NCBI RefSeq assembly: GCF_029581275.1
Contig: NZ_CP120742.1
Coordinates: forward strand, 1,648,501 to 1,712,500
Source: Micromonospora sp. WMMD1155
GTDB lineage: Bacteria; Actinomycetota; Actinomycetes; Mycobacteriales; Micromonosporaceae
Direction: 5' to 3'
DNA length: 64,000 bases
The notes beneath the pieces were generated by a model. The model saw only the letters and a list, made by a program, of their open reading frames with translations, searched no databases and was not told the origin of the DNA. The first letter of the stretch is position 1; each line of letters begins with the position of its first letter. This document shows, piece after piece, positions 16,676 to 25,437 of this stretch. Position numbers and translations under genes: made by a program.

Positions 16676-18271
16676 ATGGCAACGGTCCGGGACGCGACGT
16701 ACGACGTGCTCCGCACCCTCGGCATGACCACGGTATTCGGCAACCCCGGGTCCACCGAGGAGCCGTTCCTCCAGGACTTCCCCGCCGACTTCCACTACGT
16801 CCACGCGCTGCACGAGGCGTCGGCGGTGGCGATGGCCGACGGGTACGCCCAGGCCCGTGGAGTACCGGCGCACGTCAACCTGCACACCGCTCCGGGCACC
16901 GGAAACGGCATGGGCAACCTGGTCACCGCGTGGCACAACAAGACCCCGCTGATCGTCACCGCCGGACAGCAGACCCGGGAGATGCTGCTGCTCGAACCCC
17001 GGCTGGCCAACCGTCGCCCCACCGAACTTCCGCAGCCGTACGTCAAGTGGGCCTACGAGCCGGCCCGAGCGCAGGACATCCCCGCCGCGGTGCTGCGGGC
17101 GTACGCGACGGCTGTGCAACCACCGGCCGGACCGGTCTTCCTCTCGCTGCCGATGGACGACTGGGCCCAACCGGCCGACCCGTCGCCCGCGCCGCGCTCG
17201 GTCGCCACCCGGTTCGCACCGGATCCGGAACGGTTGGACGATTTCGTCCGGGTCCTCGCCGGCAGCCGCAACCCGGTGCTGGTGTACGGGCCGGGGGTGG
17301 ACCGCTCCGGCAGTTGGTCGACAGCCGTCGCGCTGGCCGAGCGGCTGGCCGCGCCGGTCTGGTCGGCTCCCGCGCCCGAGCGTGCCGTGTTCCCGGAGGA
17401 CCACAGCCACTTCCGTGGAGTGCTTCCGTACGCGATCGGTCCGCTGGCCGAGGCGCTACGGGGGCACGACACGGTGCTGGTCGTCGGCGCCCCGGTGTTC
17501 CGCTACTACCCGTACGTACCGGGCGGGCACCTGCCCGACGGGGCCCGGCTGCTCCACGTCACCGACGATCCCGACGAGGCCGCCCGCGCCCCGGTCGGAG
17601 ACAGCCTGCTCGGCGACCCGGGGTTGACCCTGACCGCGTTGACCGAACGGGTGCCACCGGCCGACCGGCCACCGCCCGCGCCCCGGGAAGCGCCGGCAGC
17701 ACCCGAGGTCACCGCCCCGCTGAGCGCGGACGCCCTGTTCGCCGCGCTGGCCGCGCACTGGCCGGCGGACGGCGTACTGGTCCAGGAGTCACCCTCCAAC
17801 CTGTCCGCGCTGCGCCGCCAGCTGAAGGTCAACCGCCCGGCGTCGTACTTCACGATGGCCAGCGGAGGGCTCGGCTACGGCCTGCCGGCGGCGATCGGGG
17901 TGGCCCTCGCCGAGCGCGACGCCGGGCGCGGGCGACCCGTGGTGGCGGTGATCGGCGACGGTTCGTTCCACTATTCGGTGCAGGCGCTGTGGACCGCCGC
18001 GCGCCTCGCCCTGCCGGTGGTGGTCGTCGTCCCGGTCAACCAGCAGTACGCGATCCTCAAGGCGTTCGCCGAGCTGAAGGACACGCCCGGAGTGCCCGGC
18101 CTGGACCTGCCGGGGCTGGACGTCGTCGCGATCGCGGCCGGCTACGGCTGCGCGACCGAGGTGGTGGAGACCCCCGACCACCTCGGCGTCGCGCTCGCCG
18201 CCGGACTGCGCGCCGACCGACCCACCGTGCTGCCCGTGCCGATCAGCACCGACGTGCCCAGCATCCTCTGA
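16676..18271 (+). CDS. benzoylformate decarboxylase-like ThDP enzyme
   Basis: The 531 residues align without gaps over the first 80 residues with Pseudomonas putida MdlC, giving Ser26 (FGNPGST), Glu47 (LHEAS) and His70 (NLHTAPG) at the same numbers. The PYR, central and PP domains are complete, with GDGSFHYS in the cofactor site. Two departures: the MdlC catalytic His281 (VFRYH) is Tyr278 here (VFRYY), and the usual NN of the Mg/ThDP motif reads VN. It probably decarboxylates a 2-keto acid other than benzoylformate, or with altered efficiency. The ATG at 16676 lies nine bases after GGAGG. Confidence 0.82.
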   Translation: MATVRDATYDVLRTLGMTTVFGNPGSTEEPFLQDFPADFHYVHALHEASAVAMADGYAQARGVPAHVNLHTAPGTGNGMGNLVTAWHNKTPLIVTAGQQTREMLLLEPRLANRRPTELPQPYVKWAYEPARAQDIPAAVLRAYATAVQPPAGPVFLSLPMDDWAQPADPSPAPRSVATRFAPDPERLDDFVRVLAGSRNPVLVYGPGVDRSGSWSTAVALAERLAAPVWSAPAPERAVFPEDHSHFRGVLPYAIGPLAEALRGHDTVLVVGAPVFRYYPYVPGGHLPDGARLLHVTDDPDEAARAPVGDSLLGDPGLTLTALTERVPPADRPPPAPREAPAAPEVTAPLSADALFAALAAHWPADGVLVQESPSNLSALRRQLKVNRPASYFTMASGGLGYGLPAAIGVALAERDAGRGRPVVAVIGDGSFHYSVQALWTAARLALPVVVVVPVNQQYAILKAFAELKDTPGVPGLDLPGLDVVAIAAGYGCATEVVETPDHLGVALAAGLRADRPTVLPVPISTDVPSIL

Positions 18272-18280
18272 GCCGACCGG

Positions 18281-19234
18281 TCAGCGCGACGCGATCGACA
18301 GCGCGGCGCCGGTGGACACGTCCAGCACCGGCCGGGCGCCCAGCGGCGCCGCGAGGATGACGGTGACCGGTTCCATCTTGAGGATGGCGGGGCAGACGTC
18401 GGTGCTCCGGGTGACGCTGCCGCCGACCACCACGACGTCCGGCCGTTCCCACACCAGCGGAGTGATCGCGGTGTCGCAGGTACCGACGCCGAGCCGCACG
18501 ATCAACCGGGCACCGTCGACCGCCGCGAGGTCCTGGGCGGACACCAGCCCGTCCGGCAACGGCTCGGCTGGCGCGGTGGGCTCGGGCACCCGGCCCACCG
18601 CCGTGGGCGCGACGGCGAGCCGGGCCACCGGGGCGGCCAACTCCTCGACGGTGAACAGCCAGGCCGGGACCTGCGCCTCACCCCGGCTCGTCCGGACCGG
18701 CACGCTGCCCAGCGTGACCCCGGTGACGGTGAGCGAGCGGCAGGCGGTCGGGGCCGCCGTGCTGGTGGTCCAACCATCCGGTCCCGGTTCGACGGTGGGG
18801 CCGCCGGGGGTGGGCAGGCCGGGCCGCTTCGGTCGCCCCGGGCAGGGCAACGGGTCACCCTGGTCGATTTGGCGGTACGCCTCGGCGGCGCTGACCAGCG
18901 GCAGCGTCAGTCGGCCGTCCGGGAACCGGATCTCGCCGCCGACCCTGGTGGGGTACAGCGGAACCTGCGCCCGGTACCAGCCGGCCCGGAACGCCGCCTC
19001 CGTGTCGGGGGTGAAGCGCGGGTCGCCGGTGAGGATGGTCGGCCCCTCCAGCGGGACGTACCCCGTGCGCCACTCCGGGCCGGGCTGCCACGCCTCGGCG
19101 ACCCGGGCGGCCCGCTGGTCGAAGGCTTCGGCACGCTGTGGGTCGCTGGGACCGTCGAACAGATCCGCACGGGTGGGGGCACAGCCGGCCACGACCAGCA
19201 ACGGGAGGACGAGCAACAGGACCGGTCGACGCAT
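18281..19234 (-). CDS. lipoprotein of unknown function
   Basis: 317 residues: a lipoprotein signal peptide with lipobox LVVAGC (Cys about residue 18), then a secreted domain with no family I recognise. The middle has a Pro/Gly-rich stretch (about 133-150), and four later Cys could form disulfides. It ends ten bases from the convergent decarboxylase-like gene. Surface-anchored; role unknown. Confidence 0.75.
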   Translation of the reverse strand: MRRPVLLLVLPLLVVAGCAPTRADLFDGPSDPQRAEAFDQRAARVAEAWQPGPEWRTGYVPLEGPTILTGDPRFTPDTEAAFRAGWYRAQVPLYPTRVGGEIRFPDGRLTLPLVSAAEAYRQIDQGDPLPCPGRPKRPGLPTPGGPTVEPGPDGWTTSTAAPTACRSLTVTGVTLGSVPVRTSRGEAQVPAWLFTVEELAAPVARLAVAPTAVGRVPEPTAPAEPLPDGLVSAQDLAAVDGARLIVRLGVGTCDTAITPLVWERPDVVVVGGSVTRSTDVCPAILKMEPVTVILAAPLGARPVLDVSTGAALSIASR

Positions 19235-19280
19235 GACCGGTTCGACGCGGCCACCGACCCCACGGTTCCCCGAGGTGGGC

Positions 19281-19778
19281 TCAGGTCTCGCCGCCCAGAT
19301 CCGTCTGGTACGCCTCCCAGAGCAGGTCCGCACCGCGACGCCGATGGCGGGCCAACTTCCGCAGCAGGTGCCCCGCCCGATGTCGTAACTCGTCCGGGTG
19401 CGCCTCGGGCTGCTCGGCGATCCGCTGGACCGCGAGGAGCGCGGCCACGATCGGCGCGTGCTCACGGGTCAGCAGGCGCACACCGTGTTCCAGCCGTGGC
19501 GACTGGGTGAGCAGCTCCCGGTAGAGACCTCCGGGGCCCTCGGTGACCCGGACGTGCTCGGCGAAGCCCTGCCGCACCGGACGCAGCCGTGACAGGACCT
19601 CCTCGCGCCAGCGCGGCTCGGTGGTGGGGACGGCCACGGCCCGGCCGAAGGCGTGCACGTCTCCGGCGAGCCCGGCCGGGCGGGGTTCTCCGGGTAGCCC
19701 GATGGGATGTGGATCGACGGGGTGCGCGGCACGCGGACGGGCGACGAGTGACGGCTGCTGGACCGGACCGGTGACCAT
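19281..19778 (-). CDS. hemerythrin-like helical protein without clear ligands
   Basis: 165 residues. The first 60 are Pro-rich and unremarkable. The rest is helical (LYRELLTQSPRLEHGV, LTREHAPIVAALL, LRKLARHRRRGADLLWEAYQ), in the pattern of hemerythrin-related four-helix proteins, but most metal ligands are missing. Function unknown. The gene is independent, with 47 bases to the lipoprotein gene. Confidence 0.55.
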   Translation of the reverse strand: MVTGPVQQPSLVARPRAAHPVDPHPIGLPGEPRPAGLAGDVHAFGRAVAVPTTEPRWREEVLSRLRPVRQGFAEHVRVTEGPGGLYRELLTQSPRLEHGVRLLTREHAPIVAALLAVQRIAEQPEAHPDELRHRAGHLLRKLARHRRRGADLLWEAYQTDLGGET

Positions 19779-19925
19779 GGCACCTCCCGCGCGACGCTGC
19801 TATCCCATACCGCGATGGTGAGGCTCACCGGTCGGCCCTGTCCAGGGCCCTCAGGCTCATCTGCCTCGTTGGCCCCGAACGCCCCATCCGCATCAATGGT
19901 CACCGGTCACGGGGCCAGGAGTGGC

Positions 19926-20597
19926 CTAGCGAGGGTGTGCCGCCAGGCGGTGCAACTCGTCGGCGACGGTGTGCGCGGGGTCGTCGCGCCCGTCGGCCGG
20001 TCGGCCGGTCGTGATCGCGTCCGCCAACGCGCGCAGCTCGGACGGGGGCAGGCTGTCCAGGCCCATGCCGCGCAGCGGGATGACGACCCGCGGCGCGCCG
20101 GTCCGGTCGACGGCGACGACGGCGGCGCGCAGCCGCTGCCCGACCGTCGAAGCGTCGTCCCCGCGATGCGACACCCCGTCGGCGTCGATCCGGGCCGTGG
20201 CGAGGTCGACGGTACGGGTACGGAACGCGCCCCGGACCCGTACCCGGGTGCCGTCCAGCCACGCGGCGGTGCGGAGCACCCGCAGCACGAGGTAGACGCC
20301 GAGCAGGACGAACGGCAGGCCGCACAGCCCGACGACCGGGGCGAAACCGGACTGGTCCGCACCGTCGGCGGAATCCCGCAGACCGGGCGGCAGCATTCCC
20401 GGCGGCAGATCGCGGGCCTCCTCGTAGGAGGCGAACGCGTCCCCGGGACCGGTCAAGCGACGCAGCAGCCCGCCGGCGAGCAGGGGCAGCGCCACGAACG
20501 CCACACCGACGGCCGCGACGAAGACACCGGACAGGACCGCCACGGTGCGCTGAGCGGGTGACGCGCCTACCGACAGGCGCAGCTCCTGGTGGGTCAC
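19926..20597 (-). CDS. membrane protein of unknown function
   Basis: 223 residues with two transmembrane helices (about 17-40 and 85-107) around a loop of 45 residues. A cytoplasmic C-terminal half follows with a PH-like feel (AAWLDGTRVRVRGAFRTRTVDLA, VVIPLRG), as in actinobacterial PH-domain membrane proteins. GTG at 20597; no good Shine-Dalgarno. It lies just downstream of the tmRNA terminator in the same direction. Confidence 0.6.
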   Translation of the reverse strand: MTHQELRLSVGASPAQRTVAVLSGVFVAAVGVAFVALPLLAGGLLRRLTGPGDAFASYEEARDLPPGMLPPGLRDSADGADQSGFAPVVGLCGLPFVLLGVYLVLRVLRTAAWLDGTRVRVRGAFRTRTVDLATARIDADGVSHRGDDASTVGQRLRAAVVAVDRTGAPRVVIPLRGMGLDSLPPSELRALADAITTGRPADGRDDPAHTVADELHRLAAHPR

Positions 20598-20624
20598 AGC
20601 AGGCAGCGTAGGACCTCCGACACG

Positions 20625-20660
20625 ACGAAGCGCCCCGGCTGGTGGGCCGGGGCGCTTCGT
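20625..20660 (-). terminator. tmRNA terminator hairpin
   Basis: A perfect 15-bp stem (20625-20639 with 20646-20660) with a six-base loop begins six bases after the encoded CCA of the tmRNA. Confidence 0.85.
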
Positions 20661-20666
20661 TCGAGG

Positions 20667-21042
20667 TGGTGGAGGTGCCGGGAATCGAACCCGGGTCCTT
20701 CGCCGGTTTGTCAGGGCTTCTCCGAGCGCAGCTCGCTGTGCCTCTACTCGGCCCCACCGCTCACGCGAGCAAGTTGGTGTGACGGGCCCAGTCGCTGATT
20801 GATCTCGCCGCACGGACCCCGCGACCGGGTCCGATTGGCCAGCCTTCTAGCTGATGCCGGCTAACTGGGTCGAAGGCGCTCCCAGGCCGACAGACTTGCT
20901 ACTCGCCTCAGGCGGCGAGAGCGAAGTCAGCGCGAGTGTTCTTGGCGCTTATTGGTTTCCGACGACCGATTCTCGAGACGACGTCGGCTTCCTCGGCTCG
21001 CTTCCCCTGTCGCTGCGTACGAAGTCGAAACCAGTCACCCCC
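20667..21042 (-). ncRNA. ssrA: transfer-messenger RNA (tmRNA)
   Basis: One-piece tmRNA of about 376 nt. The 5' end GGGGGTGACTGGTTTCGACTT and the 3' end TTCGATTCCCGGCACCTCCACCA form the tRNA-Ala-like domain; CCA is encoded. The tag frame is at 20908-20946 and reads AKNTRADFALAA then stop, with resume codon GCC. It rescues stalled ribosomes together with SmpB, encoded about 100 bases upstream. Confidence 0.96.
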
Positions 21043-21146
21043 TCGACAGGCCACCGATGTGGTGGCACTGACAAGACTAACGCCTGGCGCAACGGCTTTC
21101 ATCCCGAGCCCCGGCCCGACGCGCCGACCCGGACAAACAGGATGAA

Positions 21147-21626
21147 TTAGTCGTCCATGCCCTTGCCGCGTCGACCGGACACCCGGGCGATCTCCCGGTC
21201 CGCGTCCCGCTTGGCGAGATCCTGACGCTTGTCGTACGCCTTCTTGCCCTTGGCCAGGGCGATCTCGACCTTGGCCCAGCCGTCCGAGAAGTAGACCTGC
21301 AGCGGGACGATCGTCAGACCGCCCTCGCGGGTCTTGCCGACCAGCTTGTCGATCTCACTCCGGTTGAGCAGCAGCTTGCGCGTACGCCGGGGCTCGTGGT
21401 TGGTCCAGGTGCCCTGGGTGTACTCCGGGATGTGCATGGCGTGCAGGTACAACTCGCCGTCGCGCTCCTGGGCGAAGGCGTCGACGAGCGACGCGCGCCC
21501 GGCCCGGAGCGACTTGACCTCGGTGCCGGTCAGCGCCATGCCCGCCTCGTAGGTGTCCAGGATCGCGTAGTCGTGGCGCGCCTTCTTGTTGGAGGCGACC
21601 ACCTTGCGCCCCTTCTCCCGTGGCAT
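21147..21626 (-). CDS. smpB: SsrA-binding protein SmpB
   Basis: 159 residues, the partner of tmRNA. Conserved blocks: [50 protein letters not shown], and the basic tail [21 protein letters not shown] that enters the decoding centre. The ATG at 21626 has GGGGGTGG upstream. A longer frame runs to 21686 but lacks family similarity. Confidence 0.96.
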   Translation of the reverse strand: MPREKGRKVVASNKKARHDYAILDTYEAGMALTGTEVKSLRAGRASLVDAFAQERDGELYLHAMHIPEYTQGTWTNHEPRRTRKLLLNRSEIDKLVGKTREGGLTIVPLQVYFSDGWAKVEIALAKGKKAYDKRQDLAKRDADREIARVSGRRGKGMDD

Positions 21627-21691
21627 CGGTGCCACCCCCTCTCCGGCGTCGGTGGCCGGGCTCACCCCGGCCGGACAACCGATCATGTTAC

Positions 21692-21736
21692 AAGGACCCT
21701 CCCGCGCCGTTTATTTCCGGCTGCGGGAGGGTCCTT
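21692..21736 (-). terminator. terminator after ftsX
   Basis: A 14-bp perfect stem (21692-21705 with 21723-21736) with a 17-base T-rich loop lies 31 bases after the ftsX stop and before smpB. Confidence 0.75.
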
Positions 21737-21766
21737 GAGGAGACCACGGGACGACCCGTACGGTGC

Positions 21767-22642
21767 CTAGACCCGCAGGTAGAAGCGCAGGGTGATCCAG
21801 GCGGTGCCCGCGCTGACCAGACCACCGACACCGGCCATCACCGGGAAGATGAACAGGATGTCACCCCAGGTGATCGGCGAGAGCAGACCCTGCAACGCGC
21901 TCAACGAGCCGTCGAAGAGCAGATACTTCGCCGCGATCAGGGCCACCAGACCGAGCAGCGAGCCGATCAGGCCGGCCACCACGGCCTCCAGCACGAACGG
22001 CGCCTGGATGAACCAGTTGGACGCGCCGACCAGCTTCATGACCGCGACCTCCCGCCGCTTGCTGTACGCGGCCACCTGAATGGTGTTCGCGACCAGCAGC
22101 AGGGCGGCGATCGCCATCACGATGGCGGCGGCCAGTGCGATGTTCTGGATCGACGTGAGGATGTTGAAGATCTTGTCGAGCAGCTTGCTCTGGTCGACGA
22201 TCTCGTCGACGCCCCCGGTCTCCTTGTACTGGTCGTAGATGTTCTTGTACTGCTCCGGGTTGTTCAGCGTGATCCGGAAGGACTCCGGCAGCTGATCCGG
22301 CTTGACCGCGTTCACCAGGTCCGGAGCGTCCTGGTACATCGTCTTGAAGCGCTCGTACGCCTGGGCCTTGTCGACGTAGATGACCTCCTTCACCAGGGGG
22401 TCACCGTCGAGCTTGGTCCGCAGATCGGTGCGCTCCTGCTCACTCACCTCCTGGTTCAGGAAGATCGCGACCTGGATGTTCTTGAAGTAGAGGTCCTTCA
22501 TGTCGTCGACCTGGCGGTACATGAGACCGCTGGCGCCGAGCATGGTCAGCGAGACCGCCATCGTGATGATCATCGCGATGGACATGGTCACGTTGCGCCA
22601 CAGTCCGACCAGTACCTCGGACAGGACGTATTTCACGCGCAT
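21767..22642 (-). CDS. ftsX: cell division protein FtsX
   Basis: The 291-residue membrane subunit of the FtsEX complex relays ATP hydrolysis to periplasmic peptidoglycan hydrolases. There is a TM helix at about 21-43, an extracytoplasmic domain at about 45-165, and three C-terminal helices including AAYSKRREVAVMKLVGASNWFI, the cytoplasmic coupling segment. The ATG has GGAGGAAAT at ideal spacing. 67 bases separate it from ftsE; the two form one operon. Confidence 0.96.
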   Translation of the reverse strand: MRVKYVLSEVLVGLWRNVTMSIAMIITMAVSLTMLGASGLMYRQVDDMKDLYFKNIQVAIFLNQEVSEQERTDLRTKLDGDPLVKEVIYVDKAQAYERFKTMYQDAPDLVNAVKPDQLPESFRITLNNPEQYKNIYDQYKETGGVDEIVDQSKLLDKIFNILTSIQNIALAAAIVMAIAALLLVANTIQVAAYSKRREVAVMKLVGASNWFIQAPFVLEAVVAGLIGSLLGLVALIAAKYLLFDGSLSALQGLLSPITWGDILFIFPVMAGVGGLVSAGTAWITLRFYLRV

Positions 22643-22709
22643 CGGGATTTCCTCCGGGTCTCCGGCATGAGGTGTTCGTCGTCAGGCTGCGCAAGGGTGG
22701 AGCGTCGGC

Positions 22710-23390
22710 TCACCCGTAGACGCCGCGGGCCTGGTCACGCACGATGCGACCGCTCTCGATCTCGACGACGCGGCGGCGCATCTGGTTCACGATGTTGGAG
22801 TCGTGGGTGACCATCACGACGGTCGTGCCGGTGCGGTTGATCCGGTCCAGCAGGCGCATGATCTCGATCGAGGTGTCCGGGTCCAGGTTTCCCGTGGGCT
22901 CGTCCGCCAGCAGGATCAGCGGACGGTTCACGAACGCCCGGGCGACCGCGACCCGCTGCTGCTCACCACCGGAGAGCTCGTGCGGGTAACGGTGCTCCTT
23001 GCCACCGAGCCCGACCAGCTCCAACACCTCCGGCACGACCCGGCGGGCGACCGCCTTGGTCTTACCGATCACCTCGAGGGCGAACGCCACGTTCTCGTAG
23101 GCGGTGCGGTTCGGCAGCAGCCGGAAGTCCTGGAAGACACAGCCGATGGAGCGCCGGAAGTGGGGTCGCTTCCAGGAACGCATCGACGTGACGTCCTTGC
23201 CGTTGACGACGACGCGCCCCTTGTTGGGGGCCACCTCGTGCAGCAGCATCTTGATGATCGTGGACTTGCCGGAGCCGGATGGACCGATGAAGAAGACGAA
23301 CTCGCCCTTCTCGATCGAGACGGACACGTTGTCGAGCGAAGGCCGGGACGCCTTCGGGTACGTCTTCGTCACTTGCTCAAGCTGAATCAC
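22710..23390 (-). CDS. ftsE: cell division ATP-binding protein FtsE
   Basis: A 226-residue ABC ATPase with Walker [10 protein letters not shown]-loop FQDFRLL, signature [10 protein letters not shown], Walker B LLADEPTG and H-loop VTHD. The GTG at 23390 is chosen because the N-terminus [11 protein letters not shown] then matches the family and a -10 box lies eight bases upstream with no Shine-Dalgarno. It works with FtsX in septal wall remodelling. Confidence 0.96.
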   Translation of the reverse strand: MIQLEQVTKTYPKASRPSLDNVSVSIEKGEFVFFIGPSGSGKSTIIKMLLHEVAPNKGRVVVNGKDVTSMRSWKRPHFRRSIGCVFQDFRLLPNRTAYENVAFALEVIGKTKAVARRVVPEVLELVGLGGKEHRYPHELSGGEQQRVAVARAFVNRPLILLADEPTGNLDPDTSIEIMRLLDRINRTGTTVVMVTHDSNIVNQMRRRVVEIESGRIVRDQARGVYG

Positions 23391-23398
23391 GGGTGGTG

Positions 23399-23426
23399 AG
23401 TCTACGCGGTGTAACAACTGAGCCAA
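23399..23426 (-). promoter_or_regulatory. leaderless ftsEX promoter
   Basis: On the minus strand TTGGCT (23421-23426), a 16-base spacer and TAGACT (23399-23404) are followed after eight bases by the ftsE GTG. Transcription should start at or next to the start codon. Confidence 0.55.
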
Positions 23427-23508
23427 GCCCCACGCCCCGCCGATCCGTCACGAGTCGCCGAATCAGGCTCCCACCTGGAGATCGATGACGCGCTGCGCCC
23501 ACGCGCCG

Positions 23509-24630
23509 TTACGCACCGTCGTCAGCGAGTTGCCGCTGCTTGCGCCAACGGATGCCCGCCTCGATGAAACCGTCCAACTCACCGTCGAAGACCGCACTCG
23601 GATTGCCGGTCTCCTGCTCGGTTCGGAGATCCTTCACCATCTGATACGGGTGCAGGACGTAGGACCGCATCTGGTCGCCCCACGAGCCGGCCGCGTTCTC
23701 CTTGAGACCTTCGAGCTTGGCCTGCTCCTCCTGGCGCTTGCGCTCCAGCAGCCGGGCCTGCAACACCCGCAGCGCGGAAGCCTTGTTCTGCAGTTGGGAC
23801 TTCTCGTTCTGGCAGGTCACCACGATGCCGGTCGGGATGTGGGTCAGCCGGACCGCCGAGTCGGTGGTGTTGACGCTCTGCCCGCCGGGGCCGGAGGAAC
23901 GGTAGACGTCGACGCGTACCTCGTTCTCCGGGATGTCGATGTGGTCGGTCTGCTCGGTGACCGGCAGGACCTCGACGCCCGCGAAGCTGGTCTGCCGGCG
24001 GCCCTGGTTGTCGAACGGGCTGATCCGCACCAGGCGGTGGGTGCCCGACTCGACGCTGAGCGTGCCGAACGCGTACGGCACCTTCACCGCGAAGGTCGCC
24101 GACTTGAGGCCCGCCTCCTCGGCGTACGAGGTCTCGTAGACCTCGGTCGGGTAACCGTGCCGCTCCGCCCAGCGCAGGTACATCCGCAGCAGCATCTCGG
24201 CGAAGTCCGCGGCGTCCACGCCACCGGCACCCGCCCGGATGGCGACCAGCGCCTCCCGGGAGTCGTACTCGCCGGAGAGCAGGGTGCGGACCTCCATCTC
24301 CTGGATGGCCTTGGTCAACCCGGTGATCTCCGACTCGACCTCGGCCAGCACGCCGGGGTCGGACTCGGCCTCGGCCAGCTCCAGCAGCACCTGGGCGTCG
24401 TCGAGGCTGGAACGGAGGCTGCCCAGCTTGCTGATCTCGCCGTTGACGTACGACAGCTGCGAGGTCACCTGCTGGGCCTTGGCCTGGTCGTCCCAGAGGT
24501 CGGGGGCGGAAGCCTCCTGCTCGAGGCGGGCCTTGTCCTCGTGGAGCCGGTCGATGTTGAGCACGGCCTCGATGTTGCGCAGGGTCGCGTCGAGTTCCTT
24601 GAGCTGTTCGGCGTAATCGGCAGCGGTCAC
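23509..24630 (-). CDS. prfB: peptide chain release factor 2
   Basis: About 373 residues. The stop-recognition tripeptide SPF (RISPFDNQG) gives UAA/UGA specificity, and GGQ is in [20 protein letters not shown]. The reading frame is continuous: there is no programmed +1 frameshift as in E. coli prfB. A GTG at 24630 with TACGCT eight bases upstream (24639-24644) suggests a leaderless start; a TTG three codons earlier is possible. Confidence 0.96.
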   Translation of the reverse strand: MTAADYAEQLKELDATLRNIEAVLNIDRLHEDKARLEQEASAPDLWDDQAKAQQVTSQLSYVNGEISKLGSLRSSLDDAQVLLELAEAESDPGVLAEVESEITGLTKAIQEMEVRTLLSGEYDSREALVAIRAGAGGVDAADFAEMLLRMYLRWAERHGYPTEVYETSYAEEAGLKSATFAVKVPYAFGTLSVESGTHRLVRISPFDNQGRRQTSFAGVEVLPVTEQTDHIDIPENEVRVDVYRSSGPGGQSVNTTDSAVRLTHIPTGIVVTCQNEKSQLQNKASALRVLQARLLERKRQEEQAKLEGLKENAAGSWGDQMRSYVLHPYQMVKDLRTEQETGNPSAVFDGELDGFIEAGIRWRKQRQLADDGA

Positions 24631-24748
24631 GACAGACAAGCGTACTGCGCGGGCGACGAGTGAGCTTGCGAGGCCCGCAGTTCAGCGCAAATGTGGCGTG
24701 GCGACCCGGAAGACACGGCCGGGTCCCGGCCGGCGAACCCGCCGGAGA

Positions 24749-25264
24749 TCACCCGACCGGGGCGGACTTCAGCCAGGACAGGGCCGCCTTGTGGTAGGCG
24801 ACGGCGAACTCCAGCGCGCTGGCGTCGTACGTCTCGCCGTCCCGTTTGGCGTTCTTGACCTGTTCCCGGACCTGGGCGAGAGCCTCGGTGTGGTATTCGT
24901 TGGCCGAGGCGTACAGGCCCTTCAGCTGGCTCGCCGAGTGCAGGTTGCCGAAGGCCATCCGCAGCGCGATCGGGTTGCGGATCGTGTCCCGCCCCGGGTT
25001 CTCCGCCAGCCAGCGGGAAAACGTCCGTTTCCCGCTGGCGGTGAGTGCGTACGGCTGGCTCATCCGCGGCCCCGGCTTACCGAGACGCACGAAACCCCGT
25101 TCGGCCAGCACCGGCAACTCGCGGTAGACCTGACTGCGGGTCATCGACCAGTACGGCGCCAGACGGCGCTCAGCGGCGGCCATCAACTGACCGCCTGTCA
25201 TCGGGCCCTCGTGCAGGAGCCCGAGCAGGGCCGCCGCCGTGGGGTTGACTCCGGAATCCGCCAT
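24749..25264 (-). CDS. PadR-family transcriptional regulator
   Basis: 171 residues: a winged helix (AALLGLLHEGPMTGGQLMAAAE, WSMTRSQVYRELPVLAERGFV) followed by an alpha-helical C-terminal dimerisation domain. PadR proteins usually repress a detoxification or transport gene nearby, but none is adjacent here; its neighbours are prfB and pruA. The ATG at 25264 lacks a clear ribosome binding site. Confidence 0.85.
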   Translation of the reverse strand: MADSGVNPTAAALLGLLHEGPMTGGQLMAAAERRLAPYWSMTRSQVYRELPVLAERGFVRLGKPGPRMSQPYALTASGKRTFSRWLAENPGRDTIRNPIALRMAFGNLHSASQLKGLYASANEYHTEALAQVREQVKNAKRDGETYDASALEFAVAYHKAALSWLKSAPVG

Positions 25265-25395
25265 GCCCACTACGCTGCCACTTTGCGCACCCGGCGTCCA
25301 GGATTTGCCAGTTTGCCACCCGACCGGACTTCCTAAGTGCACTGTCGGCGGCAGACTGTCCGTTCAGGACTATCGATGGATTGCGGCAGATCGGC

Positions 25396-25430
25396 CGACC
25401 GCCGGCAGCGCCGCGCGCCGCCGGCGGTCG
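25396..25430 (-). terminator. terminator after pruA
   Basis: An 11-bp perfect stem (25396-25406 with 25420-25430) with a 13-base loop lies just past the pruA stop codon; no T-tract is present. Confidence 0.5.
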
Positions 25431-25437
25431 TCGCCGG

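Noticed and set aside
15601-21042. Genomic island integrated at tRNA-Ala or tmRNA
   Set aside because: No integrase, no repeated 3' ends of either RNA gene and the neighbours are core genes.
23509-24630. Programmed frameshift in prfB
   Set aside because: The frame is continuous from the start through SPF and GGQ with no in-frame UGA.
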